Source: Myxococcales bacterium
GTDB taxonomy: Bacteria > Myxococcota_A > Polyangia > Nannocystales > Nannocystaceae
Assembly: GCA_020633295.1 (NCBI GenBank)
Contig: JACKDW010000015.1
Coordinates: 62,001-126,000 of the forward strand
Length of the DNA: 64,000 bases
Direction: 5' to 3'
Below the pieces are notes generated by a model. It was given only the letters and a program-made list of their open reading frames with translations. It ran no database searches and had not been told where the DNA came from. Every line of letters starts with the position of its first letter. Position 1 is the stretch's first letter. The translations under genes were made by a program, and so were the position numbers. Shown here one piece after another: positions 44,050-54,527 of this stretch.

Positions 44050-45207
44050 TCAGCGCTCGTCGGACGCGCGCGCGGACACCAGCGCCGCGATCGCGTCGTC
44101 CATGTCGGCGGCGACGCGCGGCCACCGGTAGCGCGCGACCAGCTCGCCTGGCGCGACCCCAAGGGGCCACAGCGCGTCGCCGCGCGCGACCGCGTCGGCG
44201 AGCGCCTCGAGGCGCGCCGCGAGCTCGAGCGCGCCGCCGTCGGGGTCATAGAAGAAGCGCGCGCGCGCGCCGTCGACGGGGCCCAGCGTCTCGGGGTACG
44301 CGAGCCGGGCGGGCGCGAGCGGGACGCAGCCGGCGGCGACGGCCTCGAGCATCGCTATGCCGAAGAACTCGTGGTCGGCCGTCGACAGCACCACGTCGGC
44401 CTCCGCCAGCGCGCGCGCGTAGTCCTCGCGTCGGGCCTGATAGCCCCAACGATCGACATGGTGAGAGAGCCAGGTACGTGCAGCCGCGAACTCCGGCGGG
44501 GCGCTTCGGAAGGTCTGCCCGATCACGCTGACGCGGAACTCGACCCCGCGATCGACGAGGCGGCGGAGCGCCGCGAACAGCAGCGCCGGGCCCTTGTCGT
44601 ACTCCCAGCGGTGCGGCCACACGATCCGCAGCGGGCCCGGCGGGCGCGGCTCGACGCGCGCGACCGCGGGCGCGTCGATCCCCGGCGAGCGCACGCGCGC
44701 CCGCGCGGCCACCCGCTCGACGGCCGCCGTCGGGCGGAAGTCGGGCATGCGCGCGGCGAATTCGCGCAGCGCGGCGAGGAACTCGCCCCGGTGATACGCG
44801 GAGTTGAACCAGACCTCGTCCGCCGCGAGGCAGGTCGTGAAGTTGCTGAAGCCGAAGTGGAGGTCGCGCGCGTCGGGCCGCGCGACGGGGAAGGTCAGCT
44901 GGTTCTCGTGGAAGTAGACCACGCGCGGCGGCGCCGCGACGCGCGCCGGCGCGAGCCCGACGAGCTCCGCGAGGTTGAGCATATCGGTACAAAAGACCAT
45001 GTCCCAGCGTTCGCGCGATCGGGCCGCGAGCTGCTCGGCGAAGTGCACGGCCGCGTGCCGCATGCGCCACTTCCAGTGGTGGCCCGGGAGCGCGAGCACG
45101 GTCAGCGCGTGGCGGCTGTGGGCACGCCAGCGCTCGACGAATTGCCGGTGGCTGCCGCCGTGAAAGGCGTCGAGCACGAGCACTCGGAGCGGCGCGCGGT
45201 CGGGCAT
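44050..45207 (-). CDS. tRNA-queuosine alpha-mannosyltransferase-like glycosyltransferase (385 aa)
   Basis: The N-terminus (VLVLDAFHGGSHRQFVERW), HHWKWRMRHAAVHF, FCTDMLNLAELVGL, VYFHENQLTFPV and FGFSNFTTCLAADEVWFNSA match the GTDC1/QTMAN family, which attaches mannose to queuosine of tRNA-Asp. The C-terminal GT4-type part has WPHRWEYDKGPALL and DHEFFGIAMLEAVAAGCVP, the sugar-nucleotide site. ATG at 45207 is preceded by TACCTT 10 bases upstream. It is the first gene of an operon with two EF-Tu-like proteins, giving a tRNA theme. The sugar and tRNA specificity cannot be read from sequence. Confidence 0.83.
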   Translation of the reverse strand: MPDRAPLRVLVLDAFHGGSHRQFVERWRAHSRHALTVLALPGHHWKWRMRHAAVHFAEQLAARSRERWDMVFCTDMLNLAELVGLAPARVAAPPRVVYFHENQLTFPVARPDARDLHFGFSNFTTCLAADEVWFNSAYHRGEFLAALREFAARMPDFRPTAAVERVAARARVRSPGIDAPAVARVEPRPPGPLRIVWPHRWEYDKGPALLFAALRRLVDRGVEFRVSVIGQTFRSAPPEFAAARTWLSHHVDRWGYQARREDYARALAEADVVLSTADHEFFGIAMLEAVAAGCVPLAPARLAYPETLGPVDGARARFFYDPDGGALELAARLEALADAVARGDALWPLGVAPGELVARYRWPRVAADMDDAIAALVSARASDER

Positions 45208-45444
45208 GGCTCCGGCGAAGGTACTCGAGGACGCGCGCGCGCGCGGCCCCCCGCGCCGCGGTCGGCGGTCCCCGAACGCGGCCGGCCGCGGTAGACTCGA
45301 GCGTCCCCCTCCCCCGCTCCGCCCGTCCACGATCCCGCCGCGAGCTGCCGCGCGAGCGCTTCGCCGAAAGAGTTCCTCCTGAGCGACGACCCACAGGCGC
45401 GCGCGCTCCTCGGGCGCACGATCGATGGTCTGACCATTGAGGCG

Positions 45445-48400
45445 GTGATCGGCGAGGGCGCCTACAGCGTGGTCTACGCGGCGCGCGGGGCCGCGGGGGC
45501 GCGCGCGCTCAAGATCCTGCGGCCCGAGGTGCAGGCGCGCTCGGCCGGCGCGGCCGCGAGGTTTCGGCAGGAGGCGGCGATGCTCGCCGCGCTCGACCAC
45601 CCGGCGTTCCCGACCGTCTACGCGCTCGGCGAGCTCGACGGTCGCCCGTACATGGCGCTCGAGCTGCTCTCGGGGGAGACCCTGGCCGCCCGCGCGCGCG
45701 CCGGTCCGCAGCCCGTCGACTTCGTGCTCCGCGTCGCGGCGGCGATCGCCGCGGCGCTCGCCGAGGTCCACCGCCACGGGCTCGTCCACCGCGACATCAA
45801 GCCGGCGAACATCCAGCTGCCGATCGTCGAGGGCGCCCGGCCCGGCGCTGCGGTGAAGCTGCTCGACTTCGGCTTGGCGCGCCGCGCCGACGCGCGCGAG
45901 CGCGATCCGGTGGTCGGCACCTTCCTCTACTCGGCGCCCGAGCAGACCGGCTTCCTCAAGCGGCCGGTCGACGGACGCACGGATCTCTACGCGCTCGGGG
46001 CCGTGCTGTTCGAGTGTCTCTCGGGACATCCACCCTTCGACTCCCGCAACGTCGGCGAGCTGCTGCGCATGCACGCGACCGCGACGCCGCCGGAGCTCAC
46101 CGCGCTCGGCGTCGCGCCGGCGCTCGCGGGGATCGTCGCCACGCTGCTGGCGAAGGATCCCGACGATCGCTACCAGTCTGCGGCGCTGCTGCTCGCCGAG
46201 CTCGCGCGCCTCGACGGGCGCGGCGCCGGCCCCCCGGGGTTTCAGCCCGAGCCCGGCGCCCCGGCCCAGGCGCGCGAGCGCGCGTCAGACCGCGTCATCG
46301 GGCGTGACGACGTGCTGCAGACGCTGCGCGCGCTCGGCCCCGACGTCCGCGCGCGCCGAGGCGCCGTCGCGCTGCTGTTCGGACCCGCCGGCGCGGGCGC
46401 AGCGCGCTGCTCCGCGCGCTCGCGCAGGCGCCGTCGTTGTCGTCGAGCGCGACGCCCGAGCACCTGCTCGTCGCGCCGAGCGAGGCCGACGCGCGGCCGC
46501 ACGCGCCGCTGCGCGCGGCGCTGCGCAGCTCGTTCGCGCCAGCGACCCGCGACGCGGACGCTCGCGCGCCCGCGGCCCGCGGCCTCGAGCCCGCGCTCGC
46601 GAGGCACCTCCGGACTCGCCGAGCTGTTCGCCGCGCGCGAGCGCGACGACGATCCGCCCGCCGAGGGGCCCGGCGCCGACATCACGCCGGAGCTGTTCTC
46701 CGAGATCTTCGTGGGCTACTTCGTCGAGCTGTGCGTCGCGCTCGCGCGCGCCAGCCTGCGCGTGCTCGTCGACGACGCCGGGCGCCTCGACCCCGCCAGC
46801 GTCGGCGCCCTCGCTCGTCTGGCCAATCGGACAGCATCTGAACCCGTGGTGCTCGTGCTCGCCGCGCAGGCGGAGCGCGAGCGCGACGCGCGAGCGGTGC
46901 CGCAGCTCGAGCGCGCACTCGCGACGCGCGACGCGACCGTCGTCGCGATCGCGCTGCGCCCCCTCGCCGACGCGGCCGCGCGCCAGCTCGTGGCCCGGCA
47001 GCTCGGGCAGCGCCCGGTCGACCCCGCGCTGAGCGAGCTCGTCGCGCGGCGCAGCGGCGGCAACCCGCTCGCGCTGCGCGAGTACCTCAACGCGCTGCTC
47101 GACGCGGGCGCGCTCGAGCTCCGCGACGGCCGCTGGACCCTGGACCGCGCCCGCGTCGACGCGCTCGAGCTGCCCGAGGACGTCGCGCTGCTGCTGCTCG
47201 CGCGCGTCGACGCGCTCGCGCCCGCGACCCGCGACGTGCTCGACCACGCCGCGGCGCTCGGGCTGCGCTTCGACGCCGAGGCGCTCGAGCGGCTCGACGC
47301 GCACGCGCCCGAGGCGGTCCGCCGCGCGCTCGACGAGGCCCGTGATGTCCGCGCGATCGAGCCGACGAGCGACGGCGACGCGCTGCGCTTCACCCACGAG
47401 CGCCTGCAGGGTCGAGCTGCAGGCGCGCGCGAGCGAGCCGCGCGCGCGCGATCCACGCGCTGGCCGCGCGCTCGACGAGCGCGACGGCGGGCGCGAGTCG
47501 ATGGCCGACGCGCGCGTGTTCGCGTGCGCGTACCACCTGTCCCGTGGTACCGGCGAGGACGCGGACGCCGACGAGCGGGCGCGCGTCGTCGCGATCAACG
47601 AGCTCGCCGCCCGTCGGGCGCTCGCCAGCTTCGCCGACGAGGACGCCGTCGAGCACTTCGGCCGGGCCGAGGACGCGGCCGCCGCGATCGGCCGCGCCAT
47701 GGGCGATGACTTCTACGAGGCGTTCGGCGACGCGTGCGCGCGCACGGGGCGAATCGAGCGCGCGGCCGAGCTGTACCAGCGCACGCTCGCCTCCTCGGGC
47801 GACGCGCTCCGGCGAGCCGGATCCACGCCCGGCACGCGACCGCGCTCACGGCGAACATGGAGACCGCAGCCGCCTGGCGCGAGATCGAGCGCGGCTTCGT
47901 CGAGCTCGGCGCCCCCATGCCGCGCTGGCTCCCAGGCCAGCTCGCGTTGACGCTGCTCGCCTGGCTGCTGTTCCTCGCCGCGCGCGCGACCGGCCTCGGC
48001 CGCGGCCGCCTGCGGCCCCATGAGCGCGCGCGCCTCGAGGCGTTGATCTCGCTGTTCCAGATCGGCGGCCTCGTCGGCTACTTCGAGAACCGCGAGCCGC
48101 TCATGCTGCAGATGGCGCTTCGGCCCCTGGCGCTCGCCCATCGCCTCGGGCCCTCACCGGAGCTCGCGGCCACGCTCTCGATGTACGCGGCCATCCTCGC
48201 GCTGCTCGGGCGACCCGCGGCCTCGCGCGCGATCGCCCGCGAGGCGGTCGCGATCGCCGAGTCCATCGCCCAGCCGCGCGCGCTCGCGCTCGCGCGCAGC
48301 TACCAGACCATCGCGGCGAACCTCTCCGGCGAGCTCCTGCGCGCGCACGAGCACGGCCGTCGCCTGCACGCGACCGCGACGTCGACGGGGACGCTGGAGG

Positions 48401-50674
48401 GCGGCGACGGCGTCGGCCTCGCGCGCTGGCTCGACGCGCTCGACTACATCAACAGCACCGGCGACATGGCCTGGAACACCATGGTGCGCGGCTACTACCG
48501 CGAGTCGCTGCTGTGGGTCCGGCGCGGCCTCTACCGCGTCGAGGTCAGCAACAACCGCGGCGTCGCGCTGGTCGGCAACGCCCTGCTGCCGCACGAGGCC
48601 GCGATCCTCGCGTCGTTCGGCGAGCACGCGCGCGCCGACGCGATCATCGAGCGCGCCCAGCGACTGGCCGAGGAGAACCCCGACAACACCTTCCGCCGGC
48701 TCGCGTTCCTGCAGTACTGGCTGCTGTATCACGTCGAGCGCGGCACGCCCGAGCGCGCGCTCGAGCTCGGCCGCCGCGTGCTCGCCGAGACCGGCGCCTC
48801 GCCGACGCGCACGCCCTTCCACGTGCGCAAGATCTACCTCTACGACGCGCTCGTGCACCTCGAGCACTGCCTCAAGCTCGAGCTCGCGGCCGCGCGGGAC
48901 ATCGCGCCGGCCGTCGATCAGCTCGCGCGCCGGCTCCAGCTCGCGCGTCGCTCGATCGCCGCGCCCGTGACCCGGGCCTGGCTGCGCGCGCTCGAGGGCG
49001 CCTACGAGGGCCTGCGCGGACGACACGCGCGCGGCTCGCGCAGCTCGACGAGGCCGGGCGCTCGCGCGCCGCCTCGACGCGCCCTTCGTGCTGTTCCTCG
49101 TGCACCGCCACCGCGCGCTCGCCCACCGCGCGCGCGGCGAGGCGCTCGCGGCGAGCGCTGCGCGGCCGCGGCCGCCTCGCTGGCGCGCGCGCATGGTTGG
49201 GTGACCCACGGACAGGTATCTTCCGGGCCTTCCGGCGCTCGATCTGCGGATCGGCGCGCTCGAGCCCGGCGCGCGGCAGCCCGACGACGCGCGCGCGAGC
49301 GTCAGCGACACCGCGCGCGCGTGGCCGTCACGCGCGAGCGCCTCGCACGTCGAGGCCGACGGCCACGCGTCCGCGTCCATGAGCTACGCCGGCTCCGCGA
49401 CGGCCGGCGGCAGCGTCGCCTCGGTGACCCTGAGCCGCTACCTCGACGCGCTGCTCGACCTCAACCTCGCCTCGGCGAAGCTCTTCGACCCCGGCGAGCT
49501 CGCCCGCGTCGCGCTCGACCGCGTCATCCACATCCTCGGGGCCGAGCGCGCGTTCCTGTTCCGGGTCCCGCCGGGCGGCGAGGACGAGAGCGCTCCCCTC
49601 ACGCTCATGGCCGGCCGCGACGCCGCGCGCCAGGACGTGCAGGAGCTGACGGCCTACAGCAGCACCGTCGTCGACCAGGTCCGCCGCGAGCGCGCGCCGC
49701 TGGTGGTGACCGGCACCCACGAGGGCGCCGTGCTCGGCTCCGAGAGCGCGGTCGCCCACGATCTGCGCAGCATCATGGCCGTCCCGGTGCAATTCCGCGA
49801 TCAGCTCGTCGGCGTCGTCTACGCCGACACGCGCGTGGCCGAGGGCTTCTTCACGCGCGAGGACGTCGACATCCTCGCCGCGATCGCAACCCACATCGCG
49901 ATCTCGCTCGAGACCGCGCAGTCGGCCCAGGCGCTCCGGGTCGCGCGCGATCAGGCGCTCGAGTCGAGCCGGATCAAGGGCCAATTCCTGCTCAACATGA
50001 GCCACGAGCTGCGCACGCCGCTGAACGCGGTCATCGGCTACGCCGAGCTGCTGCTCGACATCTCCCGCGAGACCGGCTTCACCGACTTCAACGAGGAGCT
50101 GCGCCGGATCGGCGACGCCGCCGAGCACCTGCTCCGGCTGATCAGCGACATCCTCGACATCACGCGCAGCGACGCCGGGCGCGTCGCCGCGCACCTCGAG
50201 CAGGTCGAGCTCGCGCCCTTGCTGGACGTCGTGCGCTCGATCATCGGGCCCGCGATCGAGCGCGCGGGCAACCAGCTCGAGCTCCGCTGCCCGCCCGCGC
50301 TCGCGCTGACGACCGACCGCACGCTGCTGCAGCGCGTGCTCACGCACCTCGTCGAGAACGCGAACAAGTTCACCGCGCGGGGCGACCTCACCGTGACGGC
50401 CGCGCTCGCGGGGCCGGAGGTCGCGATCACGATCGCCGACACAGGCGTCGGCATCGGGCCCGACGAGCTCGCGCGCGTGTTCGAGGACTTCTACCAGGTC
50501 GACATGAGCTCGACCCGCGCATACGGCGGTCTCGGCGTCGGCCTCGCGATCTGCCAGCGCCTGGTCGCGCTGCTCGGCGGGCGCATCACCGCCGAGAGCG
50601 AGCGCGGCGTCGGCTCGCGCTTCACCGTGCTGCTCCCACGCGCGGGCCCGGGGGCGACAGAAAGGGTATCGTGA
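45445..50674 (+). pseudogene. Ser/Thr kinase-AAA ATPase-TPR-GAF-histidine kinase giant, broken by frameshifts
   Basis: Domains in order: Ser/Thr kinase (IGEGAYSVVYAA, VHRDIKPAN, LLDFGLA, about 45445-46250), an AAA ATPase with a Walker A-like GPAGAGxxALLRAL at about 46385-46420, helical repeat regions (47480-49020), a GAF domain (49480-49930) and a HisKA/HATPase kinase (SHELRTPLNAVIGY at 50000, ending 50674). The coding frame changes near 46400, 46612, 47405, 47470, 47815, 49028, 49060, 49150 and 49215. The domains are otherwise well preserved. Related intact proteins are single chains of about 1,700 residues. Either the gene is decaying or the assembly has local indels. The start is uncertain; the homologous reading continues upstream to about 45379 without ATG or GTG. 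TAGACT at about 45291 is a possible -10. Confidence 0.72.
49379..50674 (+). CDS. Intact GAF-histidine kinase portion of the broken giant kinase (431 aa)
   Basis: This 3' part is uninterrupted from ATG 49379 and could be translated alone. A GAF domain (ILGAERAFLFRVPPGG, SIMAVPVQFRDQLVGVVYAD) is followed by a HisKA phosphoacceptor site (FLLNMSHELRTPLNAV), an N box (VENANKF) and G boxes (DTGVGIGPDELARVF, GGLGVGLAICQRLV). It should autophosphorylate at the His of SHELR. No response regulator is adjacent. It is probably a fragment of the larger gene rather than an independent gene, since upstream reading frames carry the homologous domains. Confidence 0.6.
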   Translation: MSYAGSATAGGSVASVTLSRYLDALLDLNLASAKLFDPGELARVALDRVIHILGAERAFLFRVPPGGEDESAPLTLMAGRDAARQDVQELTAYSSTVVDQVRRERAPLVVTGTHEGAVLGSESAVAHDLRSIMAVPVQFRDQLVGVVYADTRVAEGFFTREDVDILAAIATHIAISLETAQSAQALRVARDQALESSRIKGQFLLNMSHELRTPLNAVIGYAELLLDISRETGFTDFNEELRRIGDAAEHLLRLISDILDITRSDAGRVAAHLEQVELAPLLDVVRSIIGPAIERAGNQLELRCPPALALTTDRTLLQRVLTHLVENANKFTARGDLTVTAALAGPEVAITIADTGVGIGPDELARVFEDFYQVDMSSTRAYGGLGVGLAICQRLVALLGGRITAESERGVGSRFTVLLPRAGPGATERVS

Positions 50675-50716
50675 TACCTGGGCGTCGCCGGGCTCGCGCC
50701 GGCGACCCGCGAAGCG

Positions 50717-52750
50717 ATGACGCGCAGCCCGTCCCCATCGACGCGGAGCGCCCTGGTGGGCCTCCGCAGCCGCCCACGACCGCCGCGACCGCCCGTCGTC
50801 GTCTCTCCCCTCGCGTCTCCCCTCGCGTCTTCCCTCGCGTCTTCCCTCGCGTCTTCCCTCGCGTCTTCTCTCGCGTCTTCTCTCGCGTCTTCCCTCGCGC
50901 GCGTCGCCGCGCTCACGCTCGCGCTCGCCTGCGCGCCTCCCTCGGGCGACGGCGACGCGTCGGGCGGCAGCGACACGGGCGAGGAGTCGGGCGCCACGAG
51001 CGAGCTCGCCTGCGACGGCGCGGCGCCGGTGTCCCCGGAGACAGGCCCGTTTGACCCGCGCGCGTGCGGCTCGTGGGACTTCGCGGCCGCGGTCTCGCTG
51101 TCGCCGAGCCCCCCGGCGCCGATGCCCTGCGACGAGGGCGGGCTGTGCCCGACGTTTACGGACGTGACCGAAGAGTCCGGTCTGACGCACGCGCAGTGGG
51201 TCGAGACGTCGCCGGCCGCTCAGCAGTGCATGTTCCCGCTGGTGCTCGGCGACACCCTGCTCCCCCAGCTCGACTGCGAGGGCCAGTGGGCCACGGGCGG
51301 GGCCGCGGTCGCCGACTTCGACCTCGACGGCTGGCCCGACATCCTCATGACGCGGCTCGGCGCGCCCGACCTGCTCTATCGCAACCTCGCGGGCGCCGGC
51401 TTCGAAGAGGTCGCCGCGCGGGTCGGCCTCGGCGAGTGCACCCAGACCAACGGCGCGAGCTGGGCCGACCTCGACAACGACGGCGACCCGGACCTCGTGC
51501 TCTCGAGCTTCGGCGGCCCCCGGCACCGCGTGTACATCAACGACGGCGGCTGCTTCCACGAGGACGCCGACGCGCGCGGACTCGCGCTCCCGGTCTCGGG
51601 CCTGCACGCGGGCATGGGCGTCACCGTCGGCGACTACGACCGCGACGGCTGGCTCGACGTGCACGTCAACGAGTGGATCCACGCGCTGCTCACCACGCCG
51701 GGCGAGCCCTACGGCGCCCGCCTGCTGCGCAACACCGGCGGCGGCGTGTTCGTCGACGTGACCGCGGCCGCCGGCGTCGAGCTCGCCGCGCCGCCCGGCC
51801 ACCCGCGCCCGGGCGTGTGGGCCTTCAGCTCGGCGCTCGTCGACCTCGACGACGACCGCCTGCCGGATCTGGCGGTCGCGGCCGACTTCGAGACGTCGCG
51901 GCTGCTGTGGAACAACGGCGACGGCACCTTCCGCGACGGCACCGTCGACGCGCGCGTCGCCACCGAGGGCAACGCGATGGGCTCCAGCTTCGGCGACCAG
52001 GACGGCGACGGTCGCCTCGACTGGTTCGTCAGCGCGATCGCCAACGCGGACCCCGAGGGCTGCGCGCTCGCGCAGTGCCCCTGGCGCGGCACCGGCAACC
52101 GCCTCTACCGCAACCTCGGCGCGCGCGAATTCGCGGACGCGACGGACGCGGCCAACGTCCGCGACGGCGCGTGGGGCTGGGGCGCGAGCTTCTTCGACTA
52201 CGACAACGACGGCGACCTCGACCTCGCCCAAGCGACAGGGTGGCCGGGACAGGACCTGTACGGCCAGGACGCGCTGCAGCGGACCCGCCTCCGCCTCTGG
52301 CGCAACGACGGCGGCGTGATGACCGAGGTCGCGTGGCACCGCGGGCTCTCCCACGAGGGCCAGGCGCGCGCGCTCGTCACGCTCGACTACGACCGCGACG
52401 GCGACCTCGACGTGCTCGTCGCCAACCACGCCGGGCCGCCCGCGCTGTACCGCAACGACGGCGGCGATCAGCGCCCGTGGATCGCGCTGCGCCTGGAGGG
52501 GCGCCGGAGCAACCGCGACGCCCGGGGGGCCGTCGTGACGCTGCAGGCGACGCCGAGCGCCGCGCCGCAGGTGCGACAGGTCGGCGTCGAGAGCCAGTTC
52601 CTCGGCCACGGCGAGCTCGCGCTGCACTTCGGCCTCGGCGACGCGACCTCTGTCTACCAGCTCCGCGTGCGCTGGCCGAACAGTGATTCGGTGCAGGTCC
52701 TCGAGGACCTGTCTGTAAATCAAACGATCTCGATCGTCGAGCCCGAGTGA
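50717..52750 (+). CDS. FG-GAP/VCBS and ASPIC/UnbV lipoprotein with repeat-expanded signal peptide (677 aa)
   Basis: The signal region is odd: an Arg/Pro-rich start, then eight tandem S-[SP]-L-A units (residues about 30-61) before RVAALTLALACAPP, whose Cys is the likely lipidation site. The mature protein has FG-GAP/VCBS repeats (GGAAVADFDLDGWPDILMTR, SWADLDNDGDPDLVLSSFGG and others), Asp-rich calcium sites of a beta-propeller. The ASPIC/UnbV-type C-terminal domain runs from about residue 590 (LRLEGRRSNRDARGAVVTL to LRVRWPNSDSVQVLEDL). It is a surface protein of unknown function. It starts about 40 bp after the histidine kinase and may share its transcript. Confidence 0.82.
   Translation: MTRSPSPSTRSALVGLRSRPRPPRPPVVVSPLASPLASSLASSLASSLASSLASSLASSLARVAALTLALACAPPSGDGDASGGSDTGEESGATSELACDGAAPVSPETGPFDPRACGSWDFAAAVSLSPSPPAPMPCDEGGLCPTFTDVTEESGLTHAQWVETSPAAQQCMFPLVLGDTLLPQLDCEGQWATGGAAVADFDLDGWPDILMTRLGAPDLLYRNLAGAGFEEVAARVGLGECTQTNGASWADLDNDGDPDLVLSSFGGPRHRVYINDGGCFHEDADARGLALPVSGLHAGMGVTVGDYDRDGWLDVHVNEWIHALLTTPGEPYGARLLRNTGGGVFVDVTAAAGVELAAPPGHPRPGVWAFSSALVDLDDDRLPDLAVAADFETSRLLWNNGDGTFRDGTVDARVATEGNAMGSSFGDQDGDGRLDWFVSAIANADPEGCALAQCPWRGTGNRLYRNLGAREFADATDAANVRDGAWGWGASFFDYDNDGDLDLAQATGWPGQDLYGQDALQRTRLRLWRNDGGVMTEVAWHRGLSHEGQARALVTLDYDRDGDLDVLVANHAGPPALYRNDGGDQRPWIALRLEGRRSNRDARGAVVTLQATPSAAPQVRQVGVESQFLGHGELALHFGLGDATSVYQLRVRWPNSDSVQVLEDLSVNQTISIVEPE
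50804..50899 (+). repeat. 12-bp tandem repeat inside a signal peptide, 8 copies
   Basis: Eight units of the type TCTTCCCTCGCG (variants TCTCCCCTCGCG and TCTTCTCTCGCG) run without gaps and encode SSLA or SPLA. Each unit keeps frame, so copy number can change the length of the hydrophobic signal without a frameshift. Confidence 0.9.
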
Positions 52751-52826
52751 CGCGCGGTCGGGTATGCTTGTGAGCACGCGGCCGCGCTCGCTCGCTGAGC
52801 GCGACGCGCACAAGGGGGACTGGAAC

Positions 52827-54500
52827 ATGCAACAAAGAACCATCGGCCTGTGCGCCCTGCTGGGCCTCGGGATGACGCTCGCCGCCTGCGGCGACAACGA
52901 GAACACGAGCGACTCCAGCGTCGACACCGACGACTCGAGCGCGACGACCGGCGCGTCGATCCAGCCGACCGGCGCCGGCCCGGCCGGCGAGACCGAGAGC
53001 GCCACGGACAATTCCGGATCAGACTCCGGGACCATGTCGAGCACCGACACCGACGCGACTGAGACCGGCGTCGACCCCAGCGCGGGCGGCGTGTGCGGCG
53101 ACGGCAACCTCGATCCCGGCGAGCAGTGCGACGACGGCAACGACATCGACGACGACATGTGCGCGAACGACTGCACCGCCAACGAGAAGGGCGAGTGCGG
53201 CGACGGCGTGCTCGACGACGGCGAGCAGTGCGACGACGGCAACCTCGACCCCGGCGACGGCTGCGACGACCAGTGCAACGAGGAGCTCGACCCGTTCTGC
53301 GGCGACGGCAACGTCGACGCGGATCTCGGCGAGGAGTGCGACGACGGCAACATGATGGACGGCGACGGCTGCGACGGCGCGTGCGTCACGGAGCCCTGTG
53401 AGTGCGGCAACGGCGTCCAGGAGTGGTGCGAGGCCTGCGACGACGGCAACGACGTCGACAACGACAACTGCACGAGCGACTGCACGCCGCCGCCCGACGA
53501 GGAGTGCCAGCCCGAGCCCGTCGATCCGATGGATCCGGATCCGTACATCTCGTGCGACGGGATGCTCGACAAGAACGAGGCGCTCTCGCCGTTCCAGGCC
53601 ATGGACCTCAACTGCGGCGACGCGATCAACGAGACGATCTTCATCTCGAACCCGAGCCTCAACTCCAACAACGCGAACGCCTGGCAGATCGCCAAGGGCT
53701 TCGGCACCTACGAGGCGATGCCGGGCGAGCTGCTCTACAGCCCGCGCAAGGGCGAGTCGTTCCTCATGGTCTCGAGCGGCGTCATCTCGGCGCCGAACGG
53801 CAACGGGATCGTCACCGAGGCGCCGAGCAGCCAGGGCGGCAACGGCGACAACCAAAACGACGACAGCGACAACCCGCCGCCGCCGATCAACATCCAGGAC
53901 GGCTCCAACAACGGCCAGGGCGGCACGCCGTTCATGAACTGCGACGGCGTCGGCGACTGCTCCGACTCGCTCGAGAGCCAGTGGCTCAACATCGGCAACG
54001 GCAACCCCAACGACAAGCTGTGGTTCTCGTTCAACGCCACGCCGCCGGCGCTGACGCTGTCGTACTCGTTCAGCTTCGTCTACTGCTCGTCCGAGTACCC
54101 GTCGTGGGTCAACACCTCGTTCAACGACCTGATCATCGTCTGGCAGGTCAACGAGCAGTACACCGGCAACGTCACGTTCATCGACGGCAACCCGCTGACC
54201 GTGACCGCGCTCGCGCCCTACCTCGGCAACATGGGCTACAGCGGCAACGAGCCGCAGCTCGCGGGCACCGGCTTCGAGGGCAACGCGTGCTCCGACTGGT
54301 TCACCGTGCAGCAGAACGTGCAGTCAGGCACCGACCTCTCGATGACGTTCTTCATCGCCGACATGGGCGACAGCGTCCTCGCCACGCTCGGGATCTTCGA
54401 CAACTTCCGCTGGCAGTGTAAGGAGTGCATCCAGGCCGACGACCCCGTGTGCCAGGCCGAGGTCCCCGACCCGGACTGCTGCGGCGTCATCATCGGCTAG
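52827..54500 (+). CDS. Lipoprotein with DUF4215-type Cys-rich repeats (557 aa)
   Basis: ATG at 52827 follows AAGGGGGAC and opens a lipoprotein signal with lipobox TLAAC at residue 21. A Ser/Thr/Asp linker leads to five repeats of the CGDGNLDPGEQCDDGN type with DGCDDQCN, the DUF4215/myxobacterial disulfide repeat. The C-terminal 300 residues begin with a Cys-containing segment (SCDGMLDKNEALSPFQAMDL), continue with beta-rich sequence (SYSFSFVYCSSEYPSW), and resemble choice-of-anchor L proteins. It is expected on the cell surface. TATGCT near 52764 is the probable -10. The function is unknown. Confidence 0.83.
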   Translation: MQQRTIGLCALLGLGMTLAACGDNENTSDSSVDTDDSSATTGASIQPTGAGPAGETESATDNSGSDSGTMSSTDTDATETGVDPSAGGVCGDGNLDPGEQCDDGNDIDDDMCANDCTANEKGECGDGVLDDGEQCDDGNLDPGDGCDDQCNEELDPFCGDGNVDADLGEECDDGNMMDGDGCDGACVTEPCECGNGVQEWCEACDDGNDVDNDNCTSDCTPPPDEECQPEPVDPMDPDPYISCDGMLDKNEALSPFQAMDLNCGDAINETIFISNPSLNSNNANAWQIAKGFGTYEAMPGELLYSPRKGESFLMVSSGVISAPNGNGIVTEAPSSQGGNGDNQNDDSDNPPPPINIQDGSNNGQGGTPFMNCDGVGDCSDSLESQWLNIGNGNPNDKLWFSFNATPPALTLSYSFSFVYCSSEYPSWVNTSFNDLIIVWQVNEQYTGNVTFIDGNPLTVTALAPYLGNMGYSGNEPQLAGTGFEGNACSDWFTVQQNVQSGTDLSMTFFIADMGDSVLATLGIFDNFRWQCKECIQADDPVCQAEVPDPDCCGVIIG

Positions 54501-54527
54501 CGACGACGCCGCGCGTGGGGGCGCGCG

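Noticed and set aside
49020..49220. Programmed frameshifting in the giant kinase gene
   Set aside because: Several changes in 200 bp in different directions without a slippery sequence fit decay or sequence error better.
49328..53707. A 1,459-residue reading frame on the minus strand
   Set aside because: It is antisense to well-supported domains (GAF, histidine kinase, VCBS, DUF4215) and has low-complexity composition expected from reverse frames of high-GC genes.
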